The position numbers and the translations under genes were made by a program. Source: an uncultured Bacteroidota bacterium (lineage in GTDB: Bacteria > Bacteroidota > Bacteroidia > Flavobacteriales > Flavobacteriaceae). Taken from it: a stretch of 64,000 nt of DNA. The stretch is from positions 27,252 to 91,251 of the forward strand of contig CAILWV010000016.1 in NCBI GenBank assembly GCA_903838055.1, written 5' to 3'. The notes beneath the pieces were generated by a model, which did no database searches, had not been told where the DNA came from, and saw only the letters and a program-made list of their open reading frames with translations. Below are positions 9,240-18,429 of the stretch, in pieces (position 1 is the first letter of the stretch; each line of letters opens with the position of its first letter).

Positions 9240-9336
9240 AGCCCTGATTGAGCCGATAGCTCTCGTTGAGGCACGAAACGAGACTAAAGGTGAAAGCAGG
9301 AATAGGGCTTACGGATAAAGCCCGAGCCATTCGCTT
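9240..9336. repeat. flavobacterial intergenic palindromic repeat, copy 1
   Basis: A more GC-rich island in the 244-bp spacer between the epimerase and tyrS. It holds nested inverted repeats: outer arms AGCCCT (9240-9245) and AGGGCT (9304-9309), inner arms TCTCGTT (9261-9267) and AACGAGA (9277-9283) around a 9-nt loop. It ends ACGGATAAAGCCC ... TTCGCTTCT. The GCCCT opening and the CGGATA ... GCTTCT ending are shared with the copy at 51370-51519. Similar elements recur between genes in Flavobacterium genomes; their function is unknown. Confidence 0.6.
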
Positions 9337-9358
9337 CTAATAATCCAAATTGGGATTG

Positions 9359-9389
9359 TTGCCATTGACCTTGACAATTGTTATATTTG
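9359..9389 (+). promoter_or_regulatory. tyrS promoter
   Basis: TTG at 9359-9361, a 20-nt spacer, then TATATTTG at 9382-9389: the best complete match in the window to the Bacteroidota promoter TTG-N(17-23)-TAnnTTTG. It ends 19 nt before the tyrS ATG, giving a very short leader. Confidence 0.7.
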
Positions 9390-9408
9390 CGCAAATTATA
9401 GTTTTACG

Positions 9409-10701
9409 ATGAAGAATTTAGTGGAAGAATTGCAATGGCGCGGACTGGTTCACGACATTATGCCTGGTACTGAGGAACAACTTACAAAAGAAATGACAAC
9501 GACGTATATTGGGTTTGACCCAACTAGTGATTCGCTGCATATTGGTAGTTTGGTGCCAATTATATTGTTGGTTCATTTGGAGAAATTTGGTCATAAACCG
9601 ATTGCTTTGGTAGGTGGTGCAACCGGAATGATTGGAGATCCTTCTGGAAAATCAGACGAGAGAAATTTGCTAGACGAAGCCACATTGGATAAAAATGTTG
9701 CAGGAATTAAAGCGGTATTATCTAGATTTTTAGATTTTAATTCTACTGCTGCTAATGCTCCTTTATTAGTAAATAACTACGATTGGATGAAAGATTTTTC
9801 ATTCATTAATTTTGCTCGTGACGTCGGTAAATGTATTACTGTAAATTATATGATGGCGAAGGATTCGGTTAAAAAACGATTGAGTACCGAAGGTGACGGA
9901 ATGAGTTTTACCGAATTTACTTACCAATTAATTCAAGGATACGATTTTCATCATTTGTATAAAACACACCATTGCTTGTTGCAAATGGGTGGTTCAGACC
10001 AATGGGGGAATATTACTACAGGAACAGAATTAGTGCGCCGAATGAATGGCGAAGGTGCTAAGGCTTATGCCATGACTTGCCCATTAATCACAAAAGCCGA
10101 TGGGTCTAAATTTGGAAAAAGTGAAGGTGGTAATGTTTGGCTTACTGCCGATAAAACTTCGGTTTATAAATTTTACCAATTTTGGTTGAATACAACCGAT
10201 GTTGATGCCGAGAAATATATTAAGATTTTTACTTTTTTAGATAAAAATACAGTGGATTCTTTAATTGATGAACACCATGAAGCACCACATTTAAGAGTTT
10301 TACAGAAACGATTAGCAGAAGAAGTTACGACTTTTGTTCACGGGAAAGAGGAATTAGAACGTGCTATTTTTGCTTCGAATGCCTTTTTTAGTCCGACTAT
10401 GGAAGATTTAGCAAAATTAGATGACGCTACATTTGTGGAAGTTTTTGATGGGGTTCCGAATGCACAAATTTCTAAAGAAGATCTTGCAAATGGGATGGAT
10501 ATGATTGCAGCGCTTTCGGCTAAAACTAATTTTTTACCTTCTAATAGTGACGCTAGAAGAGAATTGAAACAAAATGCTGTTTCGTTGAATAAAGCTAAAG
10601 TTGCCGAAGATTTTATTATTACAGAGAAAGATTTGATAAAAGGTAAATTCTTGGTATTACAAAAAGGCAAGAAAAATTATTATTTGATTCAAGTGGTATA
10701 A
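9409..10701 (+). CDS. tyrS: tyrosyl-tRNA synthetase
   Basis: A 430-residue class Ic synthetase charging tRNA-Tyr. The HIGH-like motif is HIGSL near residue 47 ([16 protein letters not shown]), followed by [13 protein letters not shown], the substrate motif [13 protein letters not shown], and the KMSKS-equivalent KFGKS at about residue 237 ([13 protein letters not shown]). The C-terminal S4-like RNA-binding domain ends [24 protein letters not shown]. Full-length for the family. It has a clear promoter upstream and a strong terminator 8 nt after the stop, so it is monocistronic. Confidence 0.98.
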   Translation: MKNLVEELQWRGLVHDIMPGTEEQLTKEMTTTYIGFDPTSDSLHIGSLVPIILLVHLEKFGHKPIALVGGATGMIGDPSGKSDERNLLDEATLDKNVAGIKAVLSRFLDFNSTAANAPLLVNNYDWMKDFSFINFARDVGKCITVNYMMAKDSVKKRLSTEGDGMSFTEFTYQLIQGYDFHHLYKTHHCLLQMGGSDQWGNITTGTELVRRMNGEGAKAYAMTCPLITKADGSKFGKSEGGNVWLTADKTSVYKFYQFWLNTTDVDAEKYIKIFTFLDKNTVDSLIDEHHEAPHLRVLQKRLAEEVTTFVHGKEELERAIFASNAFFSPTMEDLAKLDDATFVEVFDGVPNAQISKEDLANGMDMIAALSAKTNFLPSNSDARRELKQNAVSLNKAKVAEDFIITEKDLIKGKFLVLQKGKKNYYLIQVV

Positions 10702-10709
10702 CTATTAAG

Positions 10710-10731
10710 ACGCACTTCGGTGCGTTTTTTT
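10710..10731 (+). terminator. rho-independent terminator of tyrS
   Basis: A 6-bp GC-rich stem ACGCAC / GTGCGT with a stable TTCG tetraloop, followed by seven T residues, 8 nt after the tyrS stop. Confidence 0.92.
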
Positions 10732-10747
10732 ATTGATGAAACCTATT

Positions 10748-11674
10748 TTATTCTTTAAGAAACTTTATGTTGCGTTGCAACCCAGATAATTTAGTGCGTT
10801 TCACCGCCGAATTAGCAAATACTTTTTTGAAGGTATCGTCCGTGATTTCCTCCCAGTCTTTTTTGGTAAAAGACAATAATTCTTTGTTGGGATTGAACAA
10901 AGGCTCGGAATGAGGTTTTGAAAAACGATTCCATGGGCACACATCTTGACATACATCACAACCAAACATCCAATCATTGAAATTACCCTTCATTTCTTGA
11001 GGTAAATTATCTTTGAGTTCAATTGTGAAATACGAAATACATTTACTTCCATCTACAACATATGGAGAAACGATAGCTTCAGTAGGACAAGAGTCTATGC
11101 AAGCGGTGCATGTTCCGCAGTGGTCGGTGGTGGCAAAATCGTAATCTAATTCGAGATCTATTATTAATTCAGCAATAAAATAAAAAGAACCTGTTTTTTG
11201 AGTGATTAGATTGCTGTTTTTACCAATCCATCCTAAGCCAGATTTTGCTGCCCAAGCTTTATCTAAAACTGGCGCCGAATCTACAAAGGCTCTACCAGAA
11301 ACAGCTCCAATTTCAGTTTGGATAGTATATAATAATTCCGTTAACTTTTCTTTTATTACAAAATGGTAATCTTGCCCATAAGCATATTTAGAAATCTTAT
11401 AACTATCTAAATTTTGCTCTTCTGAAGGATAATAATTCAATAATAAGGAAATTACACTTTTAGCATCATCAACAAGCAAAGTAGGATTTAATCTTTTATC
11501 AAAATGGTTTTCCATATAAGACATTTGACCATGTTGATTTTTGTTTAACCAAGATTCCAGTCGCGGTGCTTCAACTTCTAGAAAACCAGCTTTGGATATA
11601 CCACAAGAAAGAAAGCCGAGTCTTTTGGATTCGGCTTTGATTAATTTTGTGTATTTTTCTTTGTTGTTTATCAA
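10748..11674 (-). CDS. queG: epoxyqueuosine reductase
   Basis: A 308-residue cobalamin- and iron-sulfur-dependent enzyme for the last step of queuosine biosynthesis in tRNA anticodons. The two ferredoxin-like clusters are visible: [16 protein letters not shown] and [14 protein letters not shown], with a further Cys in SKCISYF between them. The N-terminal part carries the QueG core ([51 protein letters not shown]). The length is shorter than E. coli QueG, which has an extra C-terminal HEAT-repeat region. It lies 2 nt downstream of ruvB on the same strand and is probably co-transcribed. Confidence 0.95.
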   Translation of the reverse strand: MINNKEKYTKLIKAESKRLGFLSCGISKAGFLEVEAPRLESWLNKNQHGQMSYMENHFDKRLNPTLLVDDAKSVISLLLNYYPSEEQNLDSYKISKYAYGQDYHFVIKEKLTELLYTIQTEIGAVSGRAFVDSAPVLDKAWAAKSGLGWIGKNSNLITQKTGSFYFIAELIIDLELDYDFATTDHCGTCTACIDSCPTEAIVSPYVVDGSKCISYFTIELKDNLPQEMKGNFNDWMFGCDVCQDVCPWNRFSKPHSEPLFNPNKELLSFTKKDWEEITDDTFKKVFANSAVKRTKLSGLQRNIKFLKE

Positions 11675-11676
11675 GA

Positions 11677-12699
11677 TTAAAAGAGTCCGCCTTGAACATT
11701 CAATTTAACTTTACCCAAATGTTTATAAGCCTTTTCGGTTACTTCCCTTCCTCTTGGAGTTCTTACAAGGAAACCTTCTTGAATTAAGAAAGGTTCATAA
11801 ACTTCTTCAATTGTTTCTCCACTTTCCGAAACGGCTGTTGCTAAAGTAGATAATCCAACAGGCCCACCTTTAAATTTATCTATCATTGTAGATAAAATTT
11901 TATTGTCCATTTCATCTAAACCATGCGCATCTACATGCAAGGCTTTCAATGAATATTGAGCAATTTCAATATCTATTTTCCCGTTTCCTTTTATTTGAGC
12001 AAAATCTCTAACTCTTCGCAATAAGGCGTTTGCAATACGAGGCGTTCCTCGACTTCTTCCAGCAATTTCTATTGCTGCCTCCATAGTAATAGGCATTTTT
12101 AATATAGCAGAACTTCGTTGAACAATGGTAGTTAATAGTTCGGTATTATAATATTGCAATCTGCTTTGGATACCGAAACGAGCACGCATAGGAGCGGTAA
12201 GTAAACCCGAACGTGTTGTTGCTCCAACGAGAGTAAATGGATTTAAATTCAATTGAACGGTTCTAGCATTAGGACCAGATTCGATCATAATATCAATTTT
12301 AAAGTCCTCCATTGCTGAATATAAATATTCTTCAACTACAGGGCTTAAACGGTGAATTTCATCAATAAAAAGAACATCACGATCTTCTAAATTGGTCAGC
12401 AATCCAGCTAAATCACCTGGCTTATCTAAAACAGGACCTGAAGTAATTTTAATTCCTACTCCAAGTTCGTTTGCTAAGATATTTGCCAAAGTAGTTTTAC
12501 CAAGTCCGGGAGGACCATGAAACAAGGTATGATCCAAAGCTTCATTTCTAAGATTTGCAGCTTCAACAAAAACTTTCAGATTATCTAAAACTTGTTCTTG
12601 ACCTGTAAAATCCTCGAAAGAAAGTGGCCTTAATTTTTTTTCAAGGTCAAGCTCTTCTGGATTGTAATTAGAATTGGAGGGATCTAAATGTTCGTTCAT
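11677..12699 (-). CDS. ruvB: Holliday junction branch migration helicase RuvB
   Basis: A 340-residue AAA+ motor of the RuvABC resolvasome. Walker A is [11 protein letters not shown], Walker B DEIHRL, sensor GATTRSGLL, arginine finger region MRARFG, and a C-terminal winged helix [19 protein letters not shown]. The start chosen is the ATG at 12699 ([17 protein letters not shown]), matching the family. The longer frame to 12759 would run through a promoter box and the upstream terminator. ruvA and ruvC are not in the window. It is followed by queG after 2 nt. Confidence 0.97.
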   Translation of the reverse strand: MNEHLDPSNSNYNPEELDLEKKLRPLSFEDFTGQEQVLDNLKVFVEAANLRNEALDHTLFHGPPGLGKTTLANILANELGVGIKITSGPVLDKPGDLAGLLTNLEDRDVLFIDEIHRLSPVVEEYLYSAMEDFKIDIMIESGPNARTVQLNLNPFTLVGATTRSGLLTAPMRARFGIQSRLQYYNTELLTTIVQRSSAILKMPITMEAAIEIAGRSRGTPRIANALLRRVRDFAQIKGNGKIDIEIAQYSLKALHVDAHGLDEMDNKILSTMIDKFKGGPVGLSTLATAVSESGETIEEVYEPFLIQEGFLVRTPRGREVTEKAYKHLGKVKLNVQGGLF

Positions 12700-12703
12700 A
12701 GTA

Positions 12704-12711
12704 CAAATATA
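12704..12711 (-). promoter_or_regulatory. -7 box immediately before ruvB start
   Basis: Minus strand TATATTTG, an exact TAnnTTTG, ending 4 nt before the ruvB ATG. Transcription starting 5-9 nt downstream would give a leaderless mRNA. It lies just after the terminator of the preceding respiratory operon, which supports a real promoter here. Confidence 0.5.
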
Positions 12712-12730
12712 TAACAAAGTTATAGGTAAA

Positions 12731-12760
12731 TAAAAATGCCTCTCGAAATTGAGAGGCATT
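12731..12760 (-). terminator. terminator of the act/cox respiratory operon
   Basis: A 10-bp perfect stem AATGCCTCTC / GAGAGGCATT (12735-12744 and 12751-12760) with a 6-nt loop. On the minus strand it is followed by TTTTTA. It lies 20 nt after the stop of cytochrome oxidase subunit I, the last gene of the operon. Confidence 0.85.
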
Positions 12761-12780
12761 TTAATATTTTTTTTTAAATC

Positions 12781-14586
12781 TTAGTGATGTAAAACTTCTT
12801 CACCTGGTTTCATAGGAACATTTTGAGGAACAAAATCTTCATCATGACCTGGTTTACTATAATCGTAAGGCCATCTATAAACTTCAGGAATTTCTCCTGG
12901 CCAGTTACCATGCATATGCTCAATTGGAGCAGTCCATTCTAATGTATTAGATCTCCATGGATTTTGAACAGTTCTTTTTCCGTAGAAAATACTATGGAAG
13001 AAATTGTATATGAAAACTAATTGAAAAGCACCTCCTATAAGTGCAAAAGAAGTAATAATAACATTTACATTTTGCAAATCATCAAATAATGGGAAATTAG
13101 TATTTTCATAGTAACGACGAGGAAGACCTGCCATACCAATAAAGTGCATTGGAAAGAAAACTCCGTAAGCACATAATGCAGTTACCCAAAAATGTACATA
13201 TCCTAAAGTTTTGTTTAACATTCTTCCGAACATTTTAGGAAACCAGTGATAGATTCCAGCAAACATTCCGTATAAAGCAGATATACCCATTACTAAGTGA
13301 AAGTGAGCAACAACAAAATACGTATCATGAACATTAATATCTAAAGTACTATCTCCTAAAATGATTCCTGTTAAACCTCCAGTAATGAAAGTTGAAACTA
13401 GACCTATAGAAAATAACATTGCAGGATTCAATTGTAAATTACCCTTCCATAAAGTTGTAATATAGTTGAATGCTTTTACTGCAGATGGAATAGCAATTAA
13501 TAAGGTAGTAAAAGTAAATACAGAACCTAAAAATGGATTCATTCCTGAAATAAACATATGGTGCCCCCATACAATGGTTGATAAGAAAGCAATTGCAAGA
13601 ATTGACATAATCATTGCTCTGTAACCAAAGATTGGTTTACGAGAATTGGTCGCAATAACTTCGGAAGTAATTCCTAATGCAGGCAATAAAATGATATATA
13701 CTTCTGGGTGACCTAAAAACCAAAATAAATGTTCAAATAAAACTGGAGAACCACCTTGATAATTTAATACTTCACCAGCTAAATAAATATCTGATAAGAA
13801 GAATGAAGTTCCAAAACTTCTATCCATTATTAATAAAAGAGCTGCAGATAGTAAAACGGGAAAAGAAATAACTCCAATGATAGCAGTTACAAAGAAAGCC
13901 CAAATAGTAAGAGGCATTCTTGTAAGAGACATTCCTTTAGTACGTAAGTTAATTACAGTTACAATATAATTCAAAGATCCCATTAAAGATGCAGCGATAA
14001 ATATTGCCATAGAAACTAACCAAAGTGTCATACCCATTCCAGAACCTGATATTGCTTGAGGTAATGCACTTAATGGAGGATAAATTGTCCATCCTGCAGA
14101 AGCTGGTCCTGATTCTACAAATAAAGAACAAACCATTACAACACTTGACAAAAAGAACAACCAATAAGAAACCATGTTTAAGAAACCAGAAGCCATATCT
14201 CGAGCTCCAAGTTGCAGTGGAATAAGTAAGTTACTGAAAGTTCCACTCAGGGCGGCAGTCAGTACAAAGAATACCATAATAGTTCCGTGAATAGTAATCA
14301 GAGAAAGGTAAGCCTCATTAGTCATAACCCCACCTGGAGCCATTTTTTCTCCTAAGAAGAAGCTAAAAACTTTAAATGACTGCTCTGGCCAAGCCAATTG
14401 AAGTCTAAAAAGCAAAGACATTCCAACCCCAATGATTCCCATAAAAATACCTGTAAGCAAGTATTGTTTAGCAATCATTTTATGGTCTATACTAAATATA
14501 TACTTAGTAATAAACGTGTCTTTATGGTGGTGTTCATGATGATCGTCGTGTAGATCAATGTCGTGATTATCGTGTGCGTGACTCAT
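12781..14586 (-). CDS. coxA: cytochrome c oxidase subunit I (heme-copper oxidase)
   Basis: A 601-residue polytopic inner-membrane protein that reduces oxygen to water and pumps protons. Conserved elements: HGTIMVFFVL (heme a ligand His), HPEVYIILLPALG (CuB His and cross-linked Tyr), HHMFISGMNPF (two CuB His), and HDTYFVVAHFHLVMG (heme ligands). The N-terminus is His/Asp-rich (SHAHDNHDIDLHDDHHEHHHKD), as in many Bacteroidota homologues. It is the last gene of the actABCDEF-coxBA operon, 24 nt after subunit II. The motif set points to the A-type (aa3-like) family. Subunits III and IV are not in the window. Confidence 0.95.
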   Translation of the reverse strand: MSHAHDNHDIDLHDDHHEHHHKDTFITKYIFSIDHKMIAKQYLLTGIFMGIIGVGMSLLFRLQLAWPEQSFKVFSFFLGEKMAPGGVMTNEAYLSLITIHGTIMVFFVLTAALSGTFSNLLIPLQLGARDMASGFLNMVSYWLFFLSSVVMVCSLFVESGPASAGWTIYPPLSALPQAISGSGMGMTLWLVSMAIFIAASLMGSLNYIVTVINLRTKGMSLTRMPLTIWAFFVTAIIGVISFPVLLSAALLLIMDRSFGTSFFLSDIYLAGEVLNYQGGSPVLFEHLFWFLGHPEVYIILLPALGITSEVIATNSRKPIFGYRAMIMSILAIAFLSTIVWGHHMFISGMNPFLGSVFTFTTLLIAIPSAVKAFNYITTLWKGNLQLNPAMLFSIGLVSTFITGGLTGIILGDSTLDINVHDTYFVVAHFHLVMGISALYGMFAGIYHWFPKMFGRMLNKTLGYVHFWVTALCAYGVFFPMHFIGMAGLPRRYYENTNFPLFDDLQNVNVIITSFALIGGAFQLVFIYNFFHSIFYGKRTVQNPWRSNTLEWTAPIEHMHGNWPGEIPEVYRWPYDYSKPGHDEDFVPQNVPMKPGEEVLHH

Positions 14587-14610
14587 ATTATATAAAATAT
14601 ATTATTTTTA

Positions 14611-15789
14611 TTATTTTGTTGTTGCTAATGCAACTACCGTAGTATCTTTTTTAACAGAAGTAGTATCTTTAGTTACAGGGTTTTTTTCAGCATCTTTTGC
14701 AGCTTGTTCTTCTTTAGCAGCATCTTTAACTGCTTGAACTAAAGTAGTTTTTTCGGACAACCATTTTTTGTAATCTTCAGGAGTATCTACTACCACTTTC
14801 ATTTGCATATTGTAGTGAGAAGCTCCACAAATTTTATTACATAATAAAAGGAAATCAAAAGTGTAAGGATCTAAAGCTGTTTTTCCTTCAGCAATTAATT
14901 CTTTACTTTTCTCTTCTCTAATTTTATTGATGTTTGCAACTTTTTCAATCATATCAGGATTTTCTCTCATTTCTGCAGTTGTAATAGAAGGCGTGAAAGA
15001 AAACTGAGTTACCATGCCAGGTACGCAATTCATTTGAGCTCTAAAATGAGGCATATACATTGAATGCAATACATCCTGTGAACGCAATTTAAAAAGAACT
15101 TTTACTCCTTTTGGAATATGAATTTCATCAGCAATAATATCATCTTGTGCATTAGGATCTGCAAGATCAACTCCAAGTGCATTAACACCTTCAATTAATC
15201 TAACGTTAGCTTTACCTAGAACATTATCCGTTCCAGAATATCTAGCTGTCCATTTAAATTGTTGCGCATAAATTTCAATAACAATTGGCTTCTCAACTTT
15301 TTCATTTACAAACATAATGTCAGTCCATGAATACAAACCAAAGAAAATTAAAACTGCTAAAACTATAGCTGGGATAGAACTCCAAATAAATTCTAATTTA
15401 TTATTATCTGAAAAATAAGTAGCTACTTGCCCTTTTTTCCCACTGTATTTATATGAAAAATAAAATAACAATCCTTGCGTAATTGTTTGAACAATGAAAA
15501 TAAGGATCATTGAAATCCACATCAATTGATCCACTTCTTTACCGTGAACAGAAGCTGCATTGCTCATTAATGGAAATTTTCCATAATTAGCAAAACAATA
15601 AATTGTTATTAAATAAATGAACGCTAAAAAGGCAAAAGATAAATACCCATTAACTTTATTGTCGTTATCGTTGGCCACCTGAGTATCCTCAGATTTTTTT
15701 CCAACTTGAGTCAATTCAAAAATTTTAGTTAGTTGCCAAAGTGCAACAGATAATAAAACTAAAACAAGAAGTACTAATAAACTTGTCAT
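14611..15789 (-). CDS. coxB: cytochrome c oxidase subunit II
   Basis: A 392-residue membrane protein carrying the CuA electron-entry site. The site is intact: HSMYMPHFRAQMNCVPG and CNKICGASHYNM (CxxxCxxxHxxM). About four hydrophobic N-terminal segments are visible (MTSLLVLLVLVLLSVALW; FAFLAFIYLITIYCF; MILIFIVQTITQGLLFYF; IPAIVLAVLIFFGLYSW), two more than the usual pair. There is no CxxCH, so it has no fused cytochrome c domain. The C-terminal tail is Lys/Asp/Thr-rich (TKDTTSVKKDTTVVAL), and a near-identical phrase occurs in ActF encoded next to it. It receives electrons from the complex III modules upstream. Confidence 0.94.
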   Translation of the reverse strand: MTSLLVLLVLVLLSVALWQLTKIFELTQVGKKSEDTQVANDNDNKVNGYLSFAFLAFIYLITIYCFANYGKFPLMSNAASVHGKEVDQLMWISMILIFIVQTITQGLLFYFSYKYSGKKGQVATYFSDNNKLEFIWSSIPAIVLAVLIFFGLYSWTDIMFVNEKVEKPIVIEIYAQQFKWTARYSGTDNVLGKANVRLIEGVNALGVDLADPNAQDDIIADEIHIPKGVKVLFKLRSQDVLHSMYMPHFRAQMNCVPGMVTQFSFTPSITTAEMRENPDMIEKVANINKIREEKSKELIAEGKTALDPYTFDFLLLCNKICGASHYNMQMKVVVDTPEDYKKWLSEKTTLVQAVKDAAKEEQAAKDAEKNPVTKDTTSVKKDTTVVALATTK

Positions 15790-15808
15790 TTGTTGTTTAC
15801 TTTAAATA

Positions 15809-17290
15809 TTAATAATGAAAATGTTTACTTTCTTCTATGAATGGGTTGCGTTTTGGTGTAAGTGGCGCTTTAGTTAAAGCAGTAAATACAACATAAATAA
15901 ACAAACCTAAAAAGAATAATACGGATGCAATTTCTGACACACCAATAAACCATTGGTCCCCAACAGTTGCTGGCATAACCATATTAAAGAAATCAATATA
16001 GTGACCACATAAGATTACAACACCTGCACCTACAATAATTGGAGCCACACGTTTGAAATCAGTATTGATTAGAACTAATATAGGGAATACGAAGTTCATT
16101 ACAACAGCTCCCCAAAATGGTACTGTATAGAAATCGATTCTCATTTTAAAGTAAGTAATTTCTTCTGGAATATTAGCATACCAAATCAACATAAATTGCG
16201 AGAACCATAAGTAAGTCCAGAATACGCTAAAACCAAACATAAATTTAGATAAATCATGAATATGACTTGAATTAACATTTTCTAAATATCCTTTAGACTT
16301 TAAATATAATGTAACCATTGAAATTGTAGTGATTGCACTTACAAAGAAACTTGCAAATACATACCAACCGAACAATGTACTAAACCAATGTGGATCAAAA
16401 GACATTAACCAATCCCAAGCCATAATTGATTCTGATACAATAAAGAATACTAAGAATCCTGCTGACAATTTAAAGTTCTTTTTATAAAAAGCATTGTCAC
16501 TAGCTTCATCTTGAGACAAACAATTTTTTCTAGAAATATATCTGTATAAATTCCATCCTAATAAAAAGATTGCAGCTCTAGAAATCCAGAAGGCAAAATT
16601 TAAATACCCAGATTTTCCAGCAATCATTTCATCGTAGTTAGGATTTCCTTTTTCTGTTATTCCTTTAGCCATCCATGAAAATAAATGATTGGATTCGAAT
16701 AAATGAGTTCCTGTTACTACTAATAATAAGAAGAAAATCACAGAACCTACTGGTAAATATGCTGTAATCCCTTGCATAACTCTAAATAATACTGGTGACC
16801 AGCCTGCTTGAGCAACTTGTTGGATAGCATAAAAAGCTAGTACACCTAATGAAATTAACATAAAGAATATACAAGCAATGTACAAAGCAGCCCATGGTTT
16901 ATTTTGCAATTGATGTAATACATGCTCAGCATGTTCTTTCTTTTCTGTAGCAGCATCAGCTTCTGATTCATGAGCAGGCTCAACATTTACTACTGCTACT
17001 TCTGCAGTATTGGTAGTATCTGTTGCAACTAAAGTATCTTTAGCTACTGAAGTGGTATCTATATTAGCAACTGCTCCATTTGTAGCAACTGCTTCAGCTG
17101 GTAATTCTAATGTTCTAGAATCCTCTTTTACTGCTTCCTCATTATGTTCTTCATGGTGACTTGAAGCAATAATTTTTTCTGCTTCTTCAACAGTTTTTGG
17201 CGCAGCTAAAAACCCATACACAATACCAACTAGTCCTAAGGCCATTAGAATAAGTGCTGTAGTTTTTAATTTTTTTGAAAATGTATACAT
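15809..17290 (-). CDS. actF: alternative complex III subunit ActF (quinol:cytochrome c oxidoreductase membrane subunit)
   Basis: A 493-residue polytopic membrane protein homologous to ActF/ActC of alternative complex III, about ten membrane helices, for example LYIACIFFMLISLGVLAFYAI and SVIFFLLLVVTGTHLF. Residues about 30-125 are an extended Ala/Thr/Val/Glu-rich region (NIDTTSVAKDTLVATDTTN) that looks disordered. The start chosen is the ATG at 17290; the longer frame begins with a TTG at 17314, 4 nt from the actE stop. It is thought to help in quinol oxidation or proton movement with ActC. It lies in the operon between actE and coxB. Confidence 0.9.
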   Translation of the reverse strand: MYTFSKKLKTTALILMALGLVGIVYGFLAAPKTVEEAEKIIASSHHEEHNEEAVKEDSRTLELPAEAVATNGAVANIDTTSVAKDTLVATDTTNTAEVAVVNVEPAHESEADAATEKKEHAEHVLHQLQNKPWAALYIACIFFMLISLGVLAFYAIQQVAQAGWSPVLFRVMQGITAYLPVGSVIFFLLLVVTGTHLFESNHLFSWMAKGITEKGNPNYDEMIAGKSGYLNFAFWISRAAIFLLGWNLYRYISRKNCLSQDEASDNAFYKKNFKLSAGFLVFFIVSESIMAWDWLMSFDPHWFSTLFGWYVFASFFVSAITTISMVTLYLKSKGYLENVNSSHIHDLSKFMFGFSVFWTYLWFSQFMLIWYANIPEEITYFKMRIDFYTVPFWGAVVMNFVFPILVLINTDFKRVAPIIVGAGVVILCGHYIDFFNMVMPATVGDQWFIGVSEIASVLFFLGLFIYVVFTALTKAPLTPKRNPFIEESKHFHY

Positions 17291-17317
17291 ATCTATAAGA
17301 ATCTGTTTGTTCAAGTA

Positions 17318-17887
17318 TTATAATTGTCCTTTAAGTTTCATTACATAAGCAGCAACCATCCAACGTTCTTGTTGGTTTAATTGATTTGCATAAGAACCCA
17401 TTGAGTTTAGACCGTAGTTAATTACGTGATTAATACTTCCTTCATTAATAACTCTATCCGCATAACTAGGAACCCCTAAGAATTTACCTTGTGTAACTAA
17501 TCTTCCTTTACCATTACCTTCGTTTCCGTGACAGATAGCGCAATAAATTTCGAAAAGTTCTTGTGCTTTTTTCATATCAATTTTTGCAGGATCTAAAGGA
17601 GAGGGTAAGTTAGCAGCTTTAACTGCATTATAAGCCTCCGGAGTGTTTGGATATTCATAAGGAACATATCCTCTTTTAATAGTTCCAACTGGAGGTAATT
17701 GACCTTCTTTACCGTTTTCTGATTTAGCACTATATGAGTTAAATGCTGTAGATTCTGAATAGGTTTCATAAGCAACCGATTCATACATGTTAGGCATGTA
17801 TTGATAATTAGGTGCCCCATTATCTTTACAAGACGAAAAGGAAGTTATAACTCCTAATACTAATGCTATTTTTAATAAACTTTTCAT
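17318..17887 (-). CDS. actE: alternative complex III subunit ActE, monoheme cytochrome c lipoprotein
   Basis: A 189-residue protein with a lipoprotein-type signal (ALVLGVITSFSSC, Cys20 as the acylated residue) and one heme c site, CAICHGNEGNGKGRL, at about residue 116. A downstream Met in GLNSMGSYA is a plausible axial ligand. ActE hands electrons from the ActB/ActA module towards the oxidase. It is anchored at the outer face of the inner membrane. It lies 6 nt downstream of actD and is followed closely by actF. Length and heme count match known ActE proteins. Confidence 0.92.
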   Translation of the reverse strand: MKSLLKIALVLGVITSFSSCKDNGAPNYQYMPNMYESVAYETYSESTAFNSYSAKSENGKEGQLPPVGTIKRGYVPYEYPNTPEAYNAVKAANLPSPLDPAKIDMKKAQELFEIYCAICHGNEGNGKGRLVTQGKFLGVPSYADRVINEGSINHVINYGLNSMGSYANQLNQQERWMVAAYVMKLKGQL

Positions 17888-17893
17888 GTCTGT

Positions 17894-18421
17894 TTAGTTC
17901 TTTTCAATTACTTTAACTTCAACTGCCCCTGTTCCTTTTAAGAAAGAAGTTAATTCTTCTTCATTATCATTCACAGCAACTTCCATTAAGAAGTGGTCAT
18001 CTGTAGTTCTTACATCTGGATTTTCTGCTTGTTTAAATGGCCATAATCTACTTCTCATATAAAAAGTAATAACCATTAAGTGTGCTGCAAAAAATACAGT
18101 CATTTCAAACATTACCGGAACAAAAGCAGGCATGTTTTGAATATAACTCATACTTGGTTTACCTCCAATATCTTGAGGCCAATCTTGAATCATAATAAAA
18201 TCCATCATTGTAGTTGCCACTGTAAGTCCGATACATCCATATATGAATGCACAAATAGCTAATCTTGTTGATGGTAATCCCATTGCTTTATCCAATCCGT
18301 GAACCGGAAATGGAGTAAAAACTTCTTCAATATGATGGTGTGCTTTTCTGGTTTGCTTTACAGCATCCATTAAAATATCATCATCATTATATATAGCGTG
18401 TATAAATTTATTACTACTCAT
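17894..18421 (-). CDS. actD: alternative complex III subunit ActD (DUF3341)
   Basis: A 175-residue protein with a cytoplasmic N-terminal part (HAIYNDDDILMDAVKQTRKAHHHIEEVFTPFPVHGLDKAMGL) and two membrane helices (LAICAFIYGCIGLTVATTMM and PVMFEMTVFFAAHLMVITFY). This is the DUF3341 layout of ActD. It has no cofactor motifs and stabilises the membrane part of the complex. It lies 8 nt after actC and 6 nt before actE in the operon. Confidence 0.92.
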   Translation of the reverse strand: MSSNKFIHAIYNDDDILMDAVKQTRKAHHHIEEVFTPFPVHGLDKAMGLPSTRLAICAFIYGCIGLTVATTMMDFIMIQDWPQDIGGKPSMSYIQNMPAFVPVMFEMTVFFAAHLMVITFYMRSRLWPFKQAENPDVRTTDDHFLMEVAVNDNEEELTSFLKGTGAVEVKVIEKN

Positions 18422-18429
18422 AACAACTA

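Noticed and set aside
11677..12759. Longer start (12759) for ruvB
   Set aside because: It would start within the terminator hairpin of the respiratory operon and cross the ruvB promoter box.
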